Assembly: GCF_002754375.1 (NCBI RefSeq) | Contig: NZ_PEFF01000001.1 | Span: 2,480,001-2,544,000 of the forward strand | DNA from: Variovorax sp. 54 | GTDB taxonomy: Bacteria; Pseudomonadota; Gammaproteobacteria; Burkholderiales; Burkholderiaceae_C | Length of the DNA: 64,000 nucleotides | Reading direction: 5' to 3' | In this document: positions 1-11,282 of the stretch, in pieces | How positions within the stretch are numbered: the stretch's first letter is position 1 | How the letters are laid out: each line of letters starts with the position of its first letter | Position numbers and translations under genes: made by a program | Notes under the pieces: model-generated | The model's input: only the letters and a program-made list of their open reading frames with translations | Told to the model about the DNA's origin: nothing | Databases searched by the model: none

Positions 1-323
1 TGATGCGCGGCGAAGGCATGCACGCCACCGTGAGCAGCATCCACATCAACGGCTGGTACGGCGACAACGACAAGCTCGAAGGCGCGCGCTGGATCGTGCG
101 CGAGCTCTGGGGCCGCACGCTCGACGACGAGATGGACCGCTGGGCCTATGTGGGCGACTCCACCAACGACCAGCTGATGTTCCGCAGCTTCGCGCACAGC
201 ATCGGCGTGGCGAACGTCGCGCGCTTCGTGCCGCAGCTGGAGCACCTGCCGCGCTACGTGACGCAGGGCGAGCGCGGCGCGGGCTTTGCCGAGGCCGCGC
301 ACGCGGTGCTGTCGGCGCGCTGA
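1..323 (+). CDS. HAD-superfamily hydrolase (type IIB-like), C-terminal part
   Basis: Only the last ~106 residues are in the window; the reading frame is open to the left edge, so the gene begins outside. The fragment carries the late HAD motifs: a Lys in NDKLEGA followed by the acidic motif GDSTNDQLMF, which coordinates Mg in HAD phosphatases. The spacing and the text around it resemble Cof/sucrose-phosphatase-type (IIB) members, which hydrolyse sugar phosphates or similar small substrates in the cytoplasm. The nucleophile Asp motif is not visible because it lies upstream. The substrate cannot be named. The gene converges on the porin gene at 456. Confidence 0.75.
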   Translation, partial: MRGEGMHATVSSIHINGWYGDNDKLEGARWIVRELWGRTLDDEMDRWAYVGDSTNDQLMFRSFAHSIGVANVARFVPQLEHLPRYVTQGERGAGFAEAAHAVLSAR

Positions 324-350
324 GTCGCGCCTTCTTCCAAGGTCGCTGAC

Positions 351-377
351 AAAAAAAAGGCCCGCACAGGGCGGGCC
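351..377 (-). terminator. Rho-independent terminator of the porin gene
   Basis: GGCCCGC at 359-365 pairs perfectly with GCGGGCC at 371-377 across a 5-nt loop, and eight A residues at 351-358 give a U8 tract when read on the minus strand. It lies about 80 nt past the porin stop codon. It may also weakly stop the converging HAD gene. Confidence 0.9.
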
Positions 378-455
378 GAATGGACCGGTTGAACGACCCT
401 TGGAGAAACTTGCGGGGGTGCGGGTCGCGCGGCGCGCGACCCGTGGGTCAGACCA

Positions 456-1652
456 TCAGAACGTGTGGCGGATGCCGAACTCGTAGCCCATCGAGCTCTT
501 GGCCTGCAGCGCCGTGCGGTTGAACGTGGTGGCGTACGACGGGCCTGCACCCACCGTGAGGCCTGCGCCGTTCTTGTTGCTGACGCGCGCGACCGTGCCG
601 TACAGCGCGGTGCGCTTGGACAGGTTGTGCACGTAGCCCAGCGCGAGCTTGCTGGCCTTCGGATCGGCGTTGTTCACGCCGAACACGGGCACGCGGTTGA
701 AGTCGTACTTGACCTGCGAGTACGACGCGCGGATCACGCCCGGGCCGACCGGCACGGTCACGCCCAGCAGGTAGCCGGTGAGGTCCACGTCCTGGCCGGT
801 CGTGAAGATGTTCAGCGCGTTGCGCTCGTCCTTCGAACGCGAGATTTCGCCGAACAGCTTGGCCACGCCGAAGTCGTAGGTCGCGCCGAGGTTGAAGGTC
901 TTGATCTTGCCCGGGCGCGCCACGGCGGCGGCACCGCTGCCGGACGTGAAGCTGGTGTCGTTCTGCGCGTAGCTGGCGGCGATGTCGAACGGACCCGTCG
1001 TGTAGCCCAGGCGCCCGCCGATGTGGCGGCCGGTGTTGGTGCTGGCGGCGGTGTCGGGCGACAGACGCGTCTGCTCGGCCAGGCCGTAGGCCACGTTGCC
1101 GTACAGGCCGCCCAGGCGCGGCAGGAAGTACTGCACCATGTTGCTCGCGCGCTTGTAGGTGCTGTTGCTGCCGTAGCCGCTGCCCGACATGCTGGCTTCG
1201 TTGGCGTCGATGATCAGCGAGCCGCCGATGCCGGTGTCGCCGAACGGATCGAACTGTTCTTCGTTCATCACCGTCGCGGTCTTGTCGCGGCCCAGGCGCA
1301 GTTCGCCGAAGCTGCCTGCCAGGCTCACCGTCGAACGGCGGGTGAAGCTCGACACGCCGGTGGCGCCGTCGTCGTTGGTGATCGGGGCTTCGAGCCAGAA
1401 GCTGGCCGACAGGCCGCCGCCGAGGTCTTCCACGCCGCGGAAGCCGAGGCGGCTCGAGCTCAGGCCCGAATTCGCCAGCTCGCTGCGGCTGGCCTTCACG
1501 CTGTAGGCGGGGCCGAAGGGGGTGGTCGAAACGCTCTTGTTCGCTACGTTGCGGTAGGCGGCATCGACCACGCCGAACAGGGTCACGGTCGATTGCGCCG
1601 ACGCGGCGCCGCAGGCTGCGATGGCAGCCAGAACAAGCAGGGATTTTTTCAT
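456..1652 (-). CDS. Outer-membrane porin, Gram-negative OmpC/Omp32-like
   Basis: Encodes 398 residues starting MKKSLL with a classical signal peptide ending ASA-QS, then the beta-proteobacterial porin opening STVTLFGVVDAAY and a glycine-rich beta-barrel sequence ending in a terminal Phe (IRHTF), the signal for outer-membrane insertion. Motifs SSRLGFRGVEDLGGGL and LGRDKT are typical of Comamonadaceae/Neisserial-type porins (porin_4 family). It forms a trimeric channel for small anionic solutes. A longer frame reaches 1754, but the start at 1652 is preceded by a GGAG ribosome site 7-8 nt upstream and by the signal peptide. The gene is alone, with its own terminator; a TATGTAAT-like -10 box on the minus strand at 1769-1776 is a possible promoter. 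Confidence 0.93.
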   Translation of the reverse strand: MKKSLLVLAAIAACGAASAQSTVTLFGVVDAAYRNVANKSVSTTPFGPAYSVKASRSELANSGLSSSRLGFRGVEDLGGGLSASFWLEAPITNDDGATGVSSFTRRSTVSLAGSFGELRLGRDKTATVMNEEQFDPFGDTGIGGSLIIDANEASMSGSGYGSNSTYKRASNMVQYFLPRLGGLYGNVAYGLAEQTRLSPDTAASTNTGRHIGGRLGYTTGPFDIAASYAQNDTSFTSGSGAAAVARPGKIKTFNLGATYDFGVAKLFGEISRSKDERNALNIFTTGQDVDLTGYLLGVTVPVGPGVIRASYSQVKYDFNRVPVFGVNNADPKASKLALGYVHNLSKRTALYGTVARVSNKNGAGLTVGAGPSYATTFNRTALQAKSSMGYEFGIRHTF

Positions 1653-1867
1653 TGAGGTCACTCCAGGATGGGGATGCCGCTGCGCCGAAACCGGGCGCGA
1701 CTTTGGGACGTCCGGGCCTTGTTGCCGCGAGACTGGGTCCGAGTTTTCCCTCACTGGAAGACAAAGGGATTACATAGGGTTAACGCCTAGGTTACGGAGG
1801 GTTTTAGGGGGTGAGTTTGGGACACCGATCGGGGATCGGGTAGACGCTGCAGGGCGCAGGCCGAAAA
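1653..1867. other. Porin upstream region
   Basis: No gene is credible here. The segment next to the porin start holds its ribosome site and a short AT-rich patch (1765-1785) with the possible -10 sequence. Short G-rich repeats of the type AGGGTTAAC / TAGGTTAC lie at about 1775-1800. The rest of the intergenic region, to 1974, holds the operator-like repeats and hairpin listed separately. Confidence 0.4.
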
Positions 1868-1920
1868 CGTGCATCGAAAAATCGAATTTCTATGCACGTC
1901 GTCGACAACGTGCATAGAAA
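1868..1920. promoter_or_regulatory. Three-half-site operator-like repeat
   Basis: The 12-mer CGTGCATAGAAA occurs at 1909-1920, as its exact reverse complement at 1887-1898, and with one change (CGTGCATCGAAA) at 1868-1879. The two exact copies form a perfect 12-bp inverted repeat with a 10-bp spacer; the third is a direct copy of the right half-site, 41 bp away. This looks like a binding site for a dimeric regulator with an auxiliary half-site. It is about 215-270 bp upstream of the porin start and just after the Bug gene. Either gene, or an RNA structure, could be its target. Confidence 0.55.
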
Positions 1921-1939
1921 CGGACGGAATCCATGTTCA

Positions 1940-1959
1940 GCAGCGACCGTGGTCGCTGC
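1940..1959 (-). terminator. Hairpin after the Bug receptor gene
   Basis: GCAGCGACC (1940-1948) and GGTCGCTGC (1951-1959) form a perfect stem 15 nt past the stop codon of the Bug gene. There is no U tract on the minus strand, so it is a weak intrinsic terminator at best or an RNA-end stabiliser. Confidence 0.4.
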
Positions 1960-1974
1960 CGTGTTTCTCCCGCC

Positions 1975-2949
1975 TCACTTCTCCTTCGCCAACCCCAGCT
2001 TGTCGATGATCACCTTCTCGCGCACCACCGTGTCCTGCGCGAACTTGGTGTACGTGGCCGAGCTCATGTAGTTGGGCAGCATGTCGTAGCGGCCGAGCGA
2101 AGCGACGTAGCTCGGCTCTTCCATCGCCTGCTTGAAGGCGTCGTGCAGCTTCTTCACGACTTCGGGCGAGGTGCCCTTGGGCGCGCCGATGCCGAAGGGC
2201 GAGTTCTGCACCACGTCGTAGCCCAGCTCTTTCAGCGTGGGCGCGTCGGGGAACTTGGCCAGGCGCTTGTCGCCCCAGGTGTTGAGCACGCGCAGCTTGC
2301 CGGCCTCGACCTGCGGCGCGAAGCCGGTGCTGTCGGCGGCGGCCATGAGCTGGCCGCTGACCACGGCCAGCATCAGGTCGGCGCTGCCCTTGTAGGGCAC
2401 GTGCTGCAGCGTGATGCCGGCCTTCTGCGCAATGATTTCGGTCGTGAGATGCGGGCTGGTCAGGTTGCCGGTCGAGCCGTAGGTGAGCTTGCCGGGGTTG
2501 GCCTTGGCGTAGGCCACAAAGTCGGCCCAGGTCTTGAACGGGCTGTCGGCCGGCACGACGATGCCGAAGGCATAGCCGGTGACGTTCAGCACGTAGGTGA
2601 TGTCCTTGAGCGGGTCCCAGTTGATCTTGGTGGTGTAGCCCAGGCGGAACACGCCCAGCGGAATCTGCGCGACGGTGTAGCCGTCGGGCTGCGCGGTCTG
2701 CAGCGCCTGCGCGGGCAGCGTGCCGCCAGCGCCGGGCTTGTTGTCGATGATCACGGGCTGGCCAAGAATCTTGCTGGCGTTGTCGGCCAGCTGGCGCATG
2801 GTGATGTCGGTCGGGCCGCCGGCGGGAAAGGCGATGACCAGCTTGATGGGCTTGGAGGGAAAGGCCTGCTGCGCAAAGGCCGCCAGCGGGGAGACGAGGC
2901 CACACGCGGCAAGCGTGGCGGCACAGAGGAGCGAAGAGCGGCGAAGCAT
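1975..2949 (-). CDS. Bug/TctC-family periplasmic solute-binding protein
   Basis: Encodes 324 residues from MLRRSS, with a signal peptide ending AFA-QQ and then the family opening FPSKPIKLVIAFPAGGPTD, followed by GQPVIIDNKPGAGG, a canonical Bug-receptor loop. Such proteins bind carboxylates and related small molecules in the periplasm and, when paired with TctA/TctB membrane subunits, drive tripartite tricarboxylate transport. No tctAB gene is nearby, so this is an orphan receptor, as is usual for this large family in Comamonadaceae and Bordetella. The start was placed at 2949 because the longer frame to 3015 adds a non-signal N-terminus and AGGAA lies about 12 nt before this ATG. The ligand is unknown. 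Confidence 0.92.
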   Translation of the reverse strand: MLRRSSLLCAATLAACGLVSPLAAFAQQAFPSKPIKLVIAFPAGGPTDITMRQLADNASKILGQPVIIDNKPGAGGTLPAQALQTAQPDGYTVAQIPLGVFRLGYTTKINWDPLKDITYVLNVTGYAFGIVVPADSPFKTWADFVAYAKANPGKLTYGSTGNLTSPHLTTEIIAQKAGITLQHVPYKGSADLMLAVVSGQLMAAADSTGFAPQVEAGKLRVLNTWGDKRLAKFPDAPTLKELGYDVVQNSPFGIGAPKGTSPEVVKKLHDAFKQAMEEPSYVASLGRYDMLPNYMSSATYTKFAQDTVVREKVIIDKLGLAKEK

Positions 2950-3105
2950 GGCTGACGGGTTCCTGATGAAACTTGGGAAAGCGCCGATTGGGCCCGGCCC
3001 GGTGGTCGAAGGCAATCGGGGCTCCCCTGATTTCCCGGGGAAACCAGGGCCTATTCAGGCAGCGCAGTCGCCTGTGCGTCAGCAGCGGGGCAGCTTCAGC
3101 TTCGG

Positions 3106-4146
<1,041 letters not shown>

Positions 4147-4180
4147 GAAGCAGCGAAAAGCGTGACGACAGGGCCTGCCA

Positions 4181-5230
4181 TCATGCCGCACGCCGCAGCA
4201 CCGCCCGGCGCCGCCCCGAGGCCGTGAGACCGAACAGGTCCTTCGGATCGTCGAGCTCGGGCACCAGCGCAATCTGCCGGCCCACGCCGCGCTCCAGCGC
4301 CAGCTGCTGGATGCAGCGCAGCGCCGTGTAGTCCTCCAGCGCGAAGCCGACCGAGTCGAACACCGTCACCTGATCCGGCCGCTCGCGCCCGGGCACTTCG
4401 CCCACCAGCACGCGCCACAGCTCGTGCACCGGGAAGTCGGGCGGCAGTTGCTGGATCTCGCCCTCGATGCGGGTCTGCGGCTCGTACTCGACGAACACGC
4501 GCGCGCCGCGCAGCACGTCGGGGTGCAGCTCGGTCTTGCCGGGCGAATCACCGCCGACGGCGTTGATGTGCATGCCGGGCTCGATCATGTCGGGCGTGAG
4601 CACCGTCGCGTGGCCCTGGTAGGCGGTGATGGTGGTCACGATGTCGGCGCCGCGCACCGCCTCGGCGGTGGAGCCGGCGCGCACGATCTCCATCGGCGTG
4701 CAGGCCGCGAGGTGGCGCACCAGCTTGTCGGTGGCGTGCGGGTCGGTGTCGAACACGCGCACCTGCTCGATGCCCAGCAGCGCATGGAAGGCCAGCGCCT
4801 GGAACTCGCTCTGCGAGCCGTTGCCGATGATGGCGAGGCTGCGCGCGTCGGGCCGCGCCAGCGCCTTGGCGGCCATGGCCGAGGTGGCGGCCGTGCGCAG
4901 CGCGGTGGTGAGCGTGAGTTCGGACAGCAGCACGGGGTAGCCCGTGTCGACCTCGGCCAGCACCCCGAAGGCCATGACCGTGGGCAGGCCGACCTGCGTG
5001 TTGTGCGGGTGGCCGTTGACGTACTTGAAGGCGTAGGCGCCGTCGTCGGCCACGGGCATGAGTTCGATCACGCCCAGGTGCGAATGGCTGGCCACGCGCG
5101 CCTTCTTGTCGAACTCGCGCCAGCGCAGGAAATCGTCGCGCAGCGCGTCCGCCAGGGTGACGAGGAATTGCGGGACGCCGGTCTCATCCACCAGGCGAAC
5201 CAGGCTGTGAACATCGATGAAGCGGGTCAT
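4181..5230 (-). CDS. Ornithine cyclodeaminase family protein
   Basis: Encodes 349 residues of the OCD/mu-crystallin family. Visible features are FKYVNGHPHN near the substrate site, the nucleotide-binding segment LAIIGNGSQSEFQALAF (residues ~140-156) and the C-terminal DSVGFALEDYTALR. True ornithine cyclodeaminases convert ornithine to proline and ammonia using bound NAD; related enzymes act on other imino or amino acids. The length is normal for this family. Position next to an acetylpolyamine amidohydrolase supports a role in ornithine/polyamine breakdown. AAGGAG precedes the start. The exact substrate is not proved by sequence. Confidence 0.88.
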   Translation of the reverse strand: MTRFIDVHSLVRLVDETGVPQFLVTLADALRDDFLRWREFDKKARVASHSHLGVIELMPVADDGAYAFKYVNGHPHNTQVGLPTVMAFGVLAEVDTGYPVLLSELTLTTALRTAATSAMAAKALARPDARSLAIIGNGSQSEFQALAFHALLGIEQVRVFDTDPHATDKLVRHLAACTPMEIVRAGSTAEAVRGADIVTTITAYQGHATVLTPDMIEPGMHINAVGGDSPGKTELHPDVLRGARVFVEYEPQTRIEGEIQQLPPDFPVHELWRVLVGEVPGRERPDQVTVFDSVGFALEDYTALRCIQQLALERGVGRQIALVPELDDPKDLFGLTASGRRRAVLRRAA

Positions 5231-5346
5231 GGCGCGGCTCCTTGCGTAGCCCCGGCACGGCGCTTCATCCGTTCACACGGTCTCCACCATGGCTGATTCA
5301 GGATGCGCCTGCGCCAAGGGTTCAAGCCATTGTGCGCCTGCGCGCG

Positions 5347-8300
5347 TCAACGTGCCAACACGGCCTTAAGAGCTACGCCAGTGTGCGTCCCCAATCGCAC
5401 CACCTCCTCCGGCGGCGCCGCGGCGACGATGCGTCCGCCGGCGTTGCCGCCCTCGGGCCCGAGGTCGATGATCCAGTCGGCTTCGGCGATCACGTCGAGG
5501 TCGTGCTCGATCACCACCACGCTGTGGCCGCCGTTCACCAGCCGGTGCAGCACGTGGATCAGCTTCTCGACGTCGGCCATGTGCAGGCCCACGGTCGGCT
5601 CGTCGAGCACGTACAGCGTGTGCGGCGGCTTCTGGCCGCGGCGCGTGATGTCGTCGCGCACCTTGCTGAGTTCGGTCACCAGCTTGATGCGCTGCGCCTC
5701 GCCGCCCGACAGCGTGGGCGACGGCTGCCCCAGCGTGAGGTAGCCCAGGCCCACGTCCTTCAGCAGCTGCAGCGGATGCGCGATGTTGGGCATGCTGGCG
5801 AAGAACTCGACCGCTTCGTCGACCTCCATCTTCAGCACGTCGCCGATGCTCTTGCCGCGCCAGCTCACGGCCAGTGTCTCGGGGTTGAAGCGCGCGCCGT
5901 GGCAGACCTCGCAGGGCACCTTCACGTCGGGCAAAAAGCTCATCTCGATGGTGCGCACGCCCGCGCCGTCGCAGCCCGGGCAGCGGCCTTCGCCGGTGTT
6001 GAAGCTGAAGCGCGCCGGGCCGTAGCCGCGCGCCTTGGCTTCGAGGGTGTCGGCAAAGAGCTTGCGGATGGTGTCCCAGAAGCCGATGTAGGTGGCGGGG
6101 CAGCTGCGCGGCGTCTTGCCGATCGGCGTCTGGTCGACCTCGAGCACGCGGTCGATGACCGCGTAGCCGTCGACGCCGCGGCAACCGACCCAGGCCGGTC
6201 GCTTGCCCGCGGCATCGGCGTCGCGGCCGGCCTTGGTCATGCGCTGCACGACGATGCCCTGCACGCTGGCCAGCAGCACGTCGCGCGCGAGCGTCGACTT
6301 GCCCGAGCCGCTGACGCCGGTGACCACCACGAGGCGGTGCAGCGGCAGCGTGGCGGTCACGTCCTGCAGGTTGTGCAGGTCGGCGCCGTGCACGGTGAGC
6401 CAGTTGCCGCTGTCTTCCGCCTTCGGATCGGGCGAGGGAATCAGGCGGCGCGCCTGCAGCGGGTGCTTGATGGCATCGCGCAGGTAGCGGCCGGTCTGCG
6501 AATCGCCGGCCTTCTGGATGTCGGCCACCGTGCCCTCGGCCACGAGGCGGCCGCCGCGCTTGCCGGCGCTGGGGCCGATGTCGATGATGTGGTCGGCGCG
6601 GCGAATGGTGTCTTCGTCGTGCTCCACCACCACCAGCGTGTTGCCCTTCTCGCCGAGCTTGTGCAGCGCGTTCAGCAAGATCTGGTTGTCGCGCGCATGC
6701 AGGCCGATGGTCGGCTCGTCGAGCACGTAGCACACGCCCTGCAGGTTGCTGCCCAGCTGTGCCGCCAGGCGGATGCGCTGCGCCTCGCCGCCCGAGAGCG
6801 TGGGCGCGCCACGGTCGAGCGTGAGGTAGCCCAGGCCCACTTCTTCGAGGAATTCGAGGCGGCTCTTGATCTCGGGCACGAGGTCGCGTGCGATCTCGGC
6901 TTCGCGGCCGGTGAGCACCAGCCCTTCGAACCACTGGCGCACCTCGGTGACGCTCATGCGCGCCAGCTGCGTGATGCCGATGCCGCCCGAGCCGTCGGCC
7001 GCGGTGCCGAAGCCCACGGCGCGCGCGGTGGCGTTCAGGCGCGTGCCTTGGCAGGTCGGGCACGCCACGTCGGCGAGGTCTTCGACCTCGGGCTCGGCGA
7101 AGGTCTGTTCGCGGCCCTTGCTGTCGTCGTCGCGGATCGAATCGTCGAAGACCTTGCGCTGGTCCTTGCTGAGCTTCACGCCTGTGCCCACGCAGTCGGG
7201 GCACCAGCCGTGCTTGCTGTTGTAGCTGAACAGGCGCGGATCGAGCTCGGCATAGCTGGTGCTGCACACCGGGCAGGCGCGCAGCGTGGAGAACACCTGC
7301 ACGCGGCCGATGCCCACGGCGGACACGCCGGCCATCATCGCGGCGCGCAGGCCGTCGAGTTCGCTCAGGACATGCACCACGCCCTTGCCGTGCTCGAGCG
7401 CCTTGGTGAGCGCCGCGCGCAGCTCGTTCTCCTGCGAGGGCAGCACGTCGAGGCTGGCCACGGGCAGCTCGATGCTGTGTTCCTTGAAGCGGTCGATGCG
7501 CGGGAAGCCCGTGGTCGGCAAGAAGTCGCCGTCCACGCGCAGGTGCGTGAAGCCGCGCGGGCGCGCCCAGTCGGCCAGCTCGGTGTACACGCCCTTGCGG
7601 TTGCTCACCAGCGGCGCGAGCAGGCCGATGTGCTGGCCCTTGAAGTTGCGCATGAGCTGCGCGGCGATGCTGTCGGGCGTCTGCGGCTGCACCGCCGCGC
7701 CGTCGTGCACGCAATGCTGGATGCCCAGCTTCACGTACAAGAGGCGCAGGAAATGCCACACCTCGGTGGTCGTGCCCACCGTGCTCTTGCGGCCACCGCG
7801 CGACAGGCGCTGCTCGATGGCCACGGTCGGCGGAATGCCGTACACCGCGTCCACCTCGGGCCGGCCCGCGGGCTGCACGATGCTGCGCGCATAGGCGTTG
7901 AGCGATTCGAGGTACCGGCGCTGGCCTTCGTTGAAAAGAATGTCGAACGCGAGCGTCGACTTGCCCGAGCCGCTCACGCCCGTCACCACGCTGAACTTGC
8001 CGCGCGGAATGTCCACGCTGAGGTTCTTCAGGTTGTGCTCGCGCGCATTGACGATCTCGATGGCGTTGCTGCCCGGCGCCGTCTTCGCGTTGGCGATGTA
8101 GCGCCGTGCGGCACGCTCGGCCACCTTGTAGGCGCCGGGGCCGATGGCGAGTTCGTAGTCGGCCAGCGCCGCGCCGGTGAGCGAGGCGCGGTTCTCGCGC
8201 AGCTGCTCGGGCGTGCCTTCGGCCACCACCTCGCCGCCGCCCTCGCCGCCTTCGGGGCCGAGGTCGATGAGCCAGTCGCTGGCGCGGATCACGTCCAGGT

Positions 8301-11097
8301 TGTGCTCGATGATGATCAGCGAATGGCCGGCGTCGAGCAGCTTGCGCAGCGCGCGCATGAGCCGCGCGATGTCGTCGAAGTGCAGACCGGTGGTCGGCTC
8401 GTCGAACAAAAACAGCGTGCCCTTGCGCGCCACCATCTGACGGCTCGCGGTCGCGCTCTTGGCCGCTTCGGCCAGGAAACCCGCGAGCTTCAGGCGCTGG
8501 GCTTCGCCGCCCGAGAGCGTGGGCACGGGCTGGCCGAGCTTCACGTAGTCCAGGCCCACGTCGACGATGGGCTGCAGCACGCGCAGCACGTCGCGGTCGG
8601 TGTCGAACAGCGCCGCGGCCTCGGCCACGGTGAGCTCCAGGATGTCGGCCACGTTGTAGCCACGGCCCTTGCGCTCGATCTTCACTTCGAGAATCTCGGG
8701 CCGGTAGCGCTTGCCGTCGCAGTCGGGGCAGCGCAGGTACACGTCCGACAGGAACTGCATCTCGACGTGCTCGAAGCCCGAGCCGCCGCAGGTCGGGCAG
8801 CGCCCGTCGCCGGAGTTGAAGCTGAACTTGCTCGCGGTGTAGCCGCGCTGGCGCGACAGCGCCGCGGTGGCAAAGATTTCGCGGATGGCGTCCCATGCGC
8901 CCACATAGCTCGCGGGGTTGGAACGCGCGGTCTTGCCGATCGGCGACTGATCGACGAACACCACGTCGCCCAGGTGATCGGCACCGAGCATGCGGTCGTG
9001 CGCGCCCGGCGTTTCGGTGGCCTTGCCGAAGTGGCGCATGAGCGCGGGCGCCAGCACGTCCTGGATCAACGTCGACTTGCCCGAGCCGCTCACGCCGGTC
9101 ACGCACACGAGGCGCGCGAGCGGAAAGTCGACCGTGATGTTCTTCAGGTTGTGCTCGCGCACGCCTTCGAGAATGAGCCGGTGCGTGTTCTCGCTCACGA
9201 TCCGCTTGAAGCCCATGCCGATCTTCTTGCGCCCGCCCAGGTACTGGCCGGTGAGCGTGTCGGCGTCACGCAGCATGTCGGTGGTGCCGTCGAACACGAT
9301 CTGTCCGCCGCGCGCGCCGGGGCCGGGGCCCATGTCGATCACGCGGTCGGCGGCGAGCATCACGGCCGGGTCGTGCTCGACCACCACCAGCGTGTTGCCG
9401 GCATCGCGCAGGCGCAGCATGGCCTCGGTGATGCGGTTCATGTCGCGCGGGTGCAGGCCGATGCTGGGCTCGTCGAGCACGAACAGCGTGTTCACCAGCG
9501 AGGTGCCCAGCGCGGTCGTGAGGTTGATGCGCTGCACCTCGCCGCCGCTGAGCGTGCGGCTCTGGCGGTCGAGCGTGAGGTAGCCGATGCCGACGTCGTG
9601 CAGGTAGCGCAGGCGGGTGGTGATTTCTTCGAACAGCAGCTTGAGCGCCTGCGCCTCGCCTTCGCTCGCGGGGCTGCCGTTGCCGTGGTGCTCCACGCGG
9701 TCGAAGAACCTGCGCAGCCGCTCGATGGGCAACAGCATCAGGTCGTGCAGGCACAGGCCGGGCAGCGCCTCGAGCTGGGCGCGGCTCCACTTCGCGCCGG
9801 TGGGCAGGAAGCGCTTTTCAGGCGGCAGCACCGCGTCGGCGTCGTCTTTGCTGCCAATGCGCCACAGCAGCGGGTCGAGCTTCAGGCGCGCGCCGCTGCA
9901 GACCGGGCACGGCGTGTAGCTGCGGTACTTCGACAAGAGCACGCGGATATGCATCTTGTAGGCCTTGCTCTCCAGGTAGCCGAAGAAGCGGCGCACGCCG
10001 TACCACTGCTTGTTCCAGTTGCCGTCCTTGTAGTTGGGCGTGCCCTCGACCACCCAGTGCTTCTGCTCGTCGGTGAGCTTGTTCCACGGCGTGTCGCGCG
10101 GAATGCCGGCGGCCTCGGCGTGGCGCATGAGGTCGTCCTGCGCTTCTTTCCAAGCGGGCGTCTGGATGGTCTTGATGGCGCCGGCGCGCAGCGTGAGCTT
10201 GTCGTTCGGGATCACGAGCCCCAGGTCGACGCCGATCACGCGGCCGAAACCCCGGCAGGTGTCGCAGGCGCCCACGGCCGAGTTGAACGAGAACATCGAC
10301 GGGATCGGGTCGGTGTAGCGGATGTCGCTCTCGGGGCAGTGCAGGCCGGTGGAGAACTTCCATACGTCCGTGGGTGCGTTCTCGTCCGCGCCCGTGGCGT
10401 GCACGGTGACGCGCCCGCTGCCACGCTTGAGCGCCACCTCGATCGCTTCGACCACGCGCGCGCGCTCGGCGCTCGAGATGCGGAAGCGGTCGGCCACCAC
10501 GTCGAGCACCTTGCGCGGGCCGGTGGGCGTGGCCACCTCGCGCTCGGCCTGCACGCGCGTGAAGCCGCTGGCCGACAGCCACTGCGTCACCTCTTCCGCC
10601 GAGGTGCCGGCGGGCAGTTCGACCGGGAAGGTGATGACGATGCGCGGATCGCCCGCCGCAGCCGCCCGCTCGGCGATCTGCGCATAGATGCTGTCGGGCG
10701 AGTCGTGGCGCACCGGCAGCGCGGTCTCGCGGTCGAACAGTTGGGCCGCGCGCGCGAACAGCAGCTTCAGGTGGTCGTTCAGCTCGGTCATCGTGCCGAC
10801 CGTGGAGCGCGAGGAGCGCACCGGGTTGGTCTGGTCGATGGCGATGGCGGGCGGCACGCCCTCCACCTTGTCGACGGCGGGCTTGTCCATGCGGTCCAGG
10901 AACTGGCGCGCGTAGGCGGAAAAGGTCTCCACGTAGCGGCGCTGGCCTTCGGCGTAGAGGGTGTCGAACACCAGGCTCGACTTGCCCGAGCCGCTGGGCC
11001 CGGTGACCACGGTCATCTCGCCGGTGCGGATGTCGAGGTCGAGGTTCTGGAGGTTGTGCTGGCGCGCGCCGCGAATCCGGATGGAGCCCTGTGTCAT
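5347..11097 (-). CDS. uvrA: Double-length UvrA paralogue with four ABC ATPase modules
   Basis: Encodes 1916 residues, about twice the usual ~940 of UvrA. Four Walker A motifs (G-P/V-S-G-S-G-K-S) lie near residues 33-40, 674, 1044 and 1599, and four ABC signatures LSGGE-V/A-QR near 515, 861, 1434 and 1797. Zinc-finger-like CPxC modules appear in both halves, including [19 protein letters not shown] and [11 protein letters not shown]. The protein is therefore two UvrA monomers in tandem, an intramolecular version of the UvrA dimer. Canonical UvrA finds bulky DNA lesions and loads UvrB; this long form is known from beta-proteobacteria and Xanthomonas and its exact function is less clear. The start at 11097 ([16 protein letters not shown]) fits the UvrA N-terminus; a longer frame to 11232 was rejected. 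No other uvr gene is near. Confidence 0.93.
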   Translation of the reverse strand: MTQGSIRIRGARQHNLQNLDLDIRTGEMTVVTGPSGSGKSSLVFDTLYAEGQRRYVETFSAYARQFLDRMDKPAVDKVEGVPPAIAIDQTNPVRSSRSTVGTMTELNDHLKLLFARAAQLFDRETALPVRHDSPDSIYAQIAERAAAAGDPRIVITFPVELPAGTSAEEVTQWLSASGFTRVQAEREVATPTGPRKVLDVVADRFRISSAERARVVEAIEVALKRGSGRVTVHATGADENAPTDVWKFSTGLHCPESDIRYTDPIPSMFSFNSAVGACDTCRGFGRVIGVDLGLVIPNDKLTLRAGAIKTIQTPAWKEAQDDLMRHAEAAGIPRDTPWNKLTDEQKHWVVEGTPNYKDGNWNKQWYGVRRFFGYLESKAYKMHIRVLLSKYRSYTPCPVCSGARLKLDPLLWRIGSKDDADAVLPPEKRFLPTGAKWSRAQLEALPGLCLHDLMLLPIERLRRFFDRVEHHGNGSPASEGEAQALKLLFEEITTRLRYLHDVGIGYLTLDRQSRTLSGGEVQRINLTTALGTSLVNTLFVLDEPSIGLHPRDMNRITEAMLRLRDAGNTLVVVEHDPAVMLAADRVIDMGPGPGARGGQIVFDGTTDMLRDADTLTGQYLGGRKKIGMGFKRIVSENTHRLILEGVREHNLKNITVDFPLARLVCVTGVSGSGKSTLIQDVLAPALMRHFGKATETPGAHDRMLGADHLGDVVFVDQSPIGKTARSNPASYVGAWDAIREIFATAALSRQRGYTASKFSFNSGDGRCPTCGGSGFEHVEMQFLSDVYLRCPDCDGKRYRPEILEVKIERKGRGYNVADILELTVAEAAALFDTDRDVLRVLQPIVDVGLDYVKLGQPVPTLSGGEAQRLKLAGFLAEAAKSATASRQMVARKGTLFLFDEPTTGLHFDDIARLMRALRKLLDAGHSLIIIEHNLDVIRASDWLIDLGPEGGEGGGEVVAEGTPEQLRENRASLTGAALADYELAIGPGAYKVAERAARRYIANAKTAPGSNAIEIVNAREHNLKNLSVDIPRGKFSVVTGVSGSGKSTLAFDILFNEGQRRYLESLNAYARSIVQPAGRPEVDAVYGIPPTVAIEQRLSRGGRKSTVGTTTEVWHFLRLLYVKLGIQHCVHDGAAVQPQTPDSIAAQLMRNFKGQHIGLLAPLVSNRKGVYTELADWARPRGFTHLRVDGDFLPTTGFPRIDRFKEHSIELPVASLDVLPSQENELRAALTKALEHGKGVVHVLSELDGLRAAMMAGVSAVGIGRVQVFSTLRACPVCSTSYAELDPRLFSYNSKHGWCPDCVGTGVKLSKDQRKVFDDSIRDDDSKGREQTFAEPEVEDLADVACPTCQGTRLNATARAVGFGTAADGSGGIGITQLARMSVTEVRQWFEGLVLTGREAEIARDLVPEIKSRLEFLEEVGLGYLTLDRGAPTLSGGEAQRIRLAAQLGSNLQGVCYVLDEPTIGLHARDNQILLNALHKLGEKGNTLVVVEHDEDTIRRADHIIDIGPSAGKRGGRLVAEGTVADIQKAGDSQTGRYLRDAIKHPLQARRLIPSPDPKAEDSGNWLTVHGADLHNLQDVTATLPLHRLVVVTGVSGSGKSTLARDVLLASVQGIVVQRMTKAGRDADAAGKRPAWVGCRGVDGYAVIDRVLEVDQTPIGKTPRSCPATYIGFWDTIRKLFADTLEAKARGYGPARFSFNTGEGRCPGCDGAGVRTIEMSFLPDVKVPCEVCHGARFNPETLAVSWRGKSIGDVLKMEVDEAVEFFASMPNIAHPLQLLKDVGLGYLTLGQPSPTLSGGEAQRIKLVTELSKVRDDITRRGQKPPHTLYVLDEPTVGLHMADVEKLIHVLHRLVNGGHSVVVIEHDLDVIAEADWIIDLGPEGGNAGGRIVAAAPPEEVVRLGTHTGVALKAVLAR

Positions 11098-11212
11098 GGA
11101 TGCCTTGAGGGGTGGGGCAAACATTCTAGGGAGAGCTTGGTGACGCTCCGGCCCACGCCGGCGCATGGGCGGCGCCCGCGCAGGGGTTTGTCCGGATTCG
11201 TCCAAAGACACT

Positions 11213-11242
11213 TTATGAAACAAATGCGACATTTGTTTTCAA
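11213..11242 (-). promoter_or_regulatory. Putative uvrA-like gene promoter containing a 21-bp palindrome
   Basis: On the minus strand TTGAAA (11242-11237) and TCATAA (11218-11213) are separated by 18 nt and could be -35 and -10 boxes for the long uvrA. The spacer is almost filled by a perfect palindrome, AAACAAATG (11218-11226), CGA, CATTTGTTT (11230-11238). An operator between the two boxes would block RNA polymerase. It does not resemble the CTGT-N8-ACAG type LexA box. Confidence 0.5.
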
Positions 11243-11282
11243 CATTGTTCAGCGAGTCTCCCGAAGGCTCCGAAAGGCTTTC

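Noticed and set aside
456..1754. Porin start at 1754 (34 more residues)
   Set aside because: The extension has no signal-peptide character and the ATG at 1652 has both a ribosome site and a standard signal peptide.
11218..11238. LexA (SOS) box at the uvrA-like promoter
   Set aside because: The palindrome AAACAAATG-CGA-CATTTGTTT lacks the CTGT...ACAG form of proteobacterial LexA sites.
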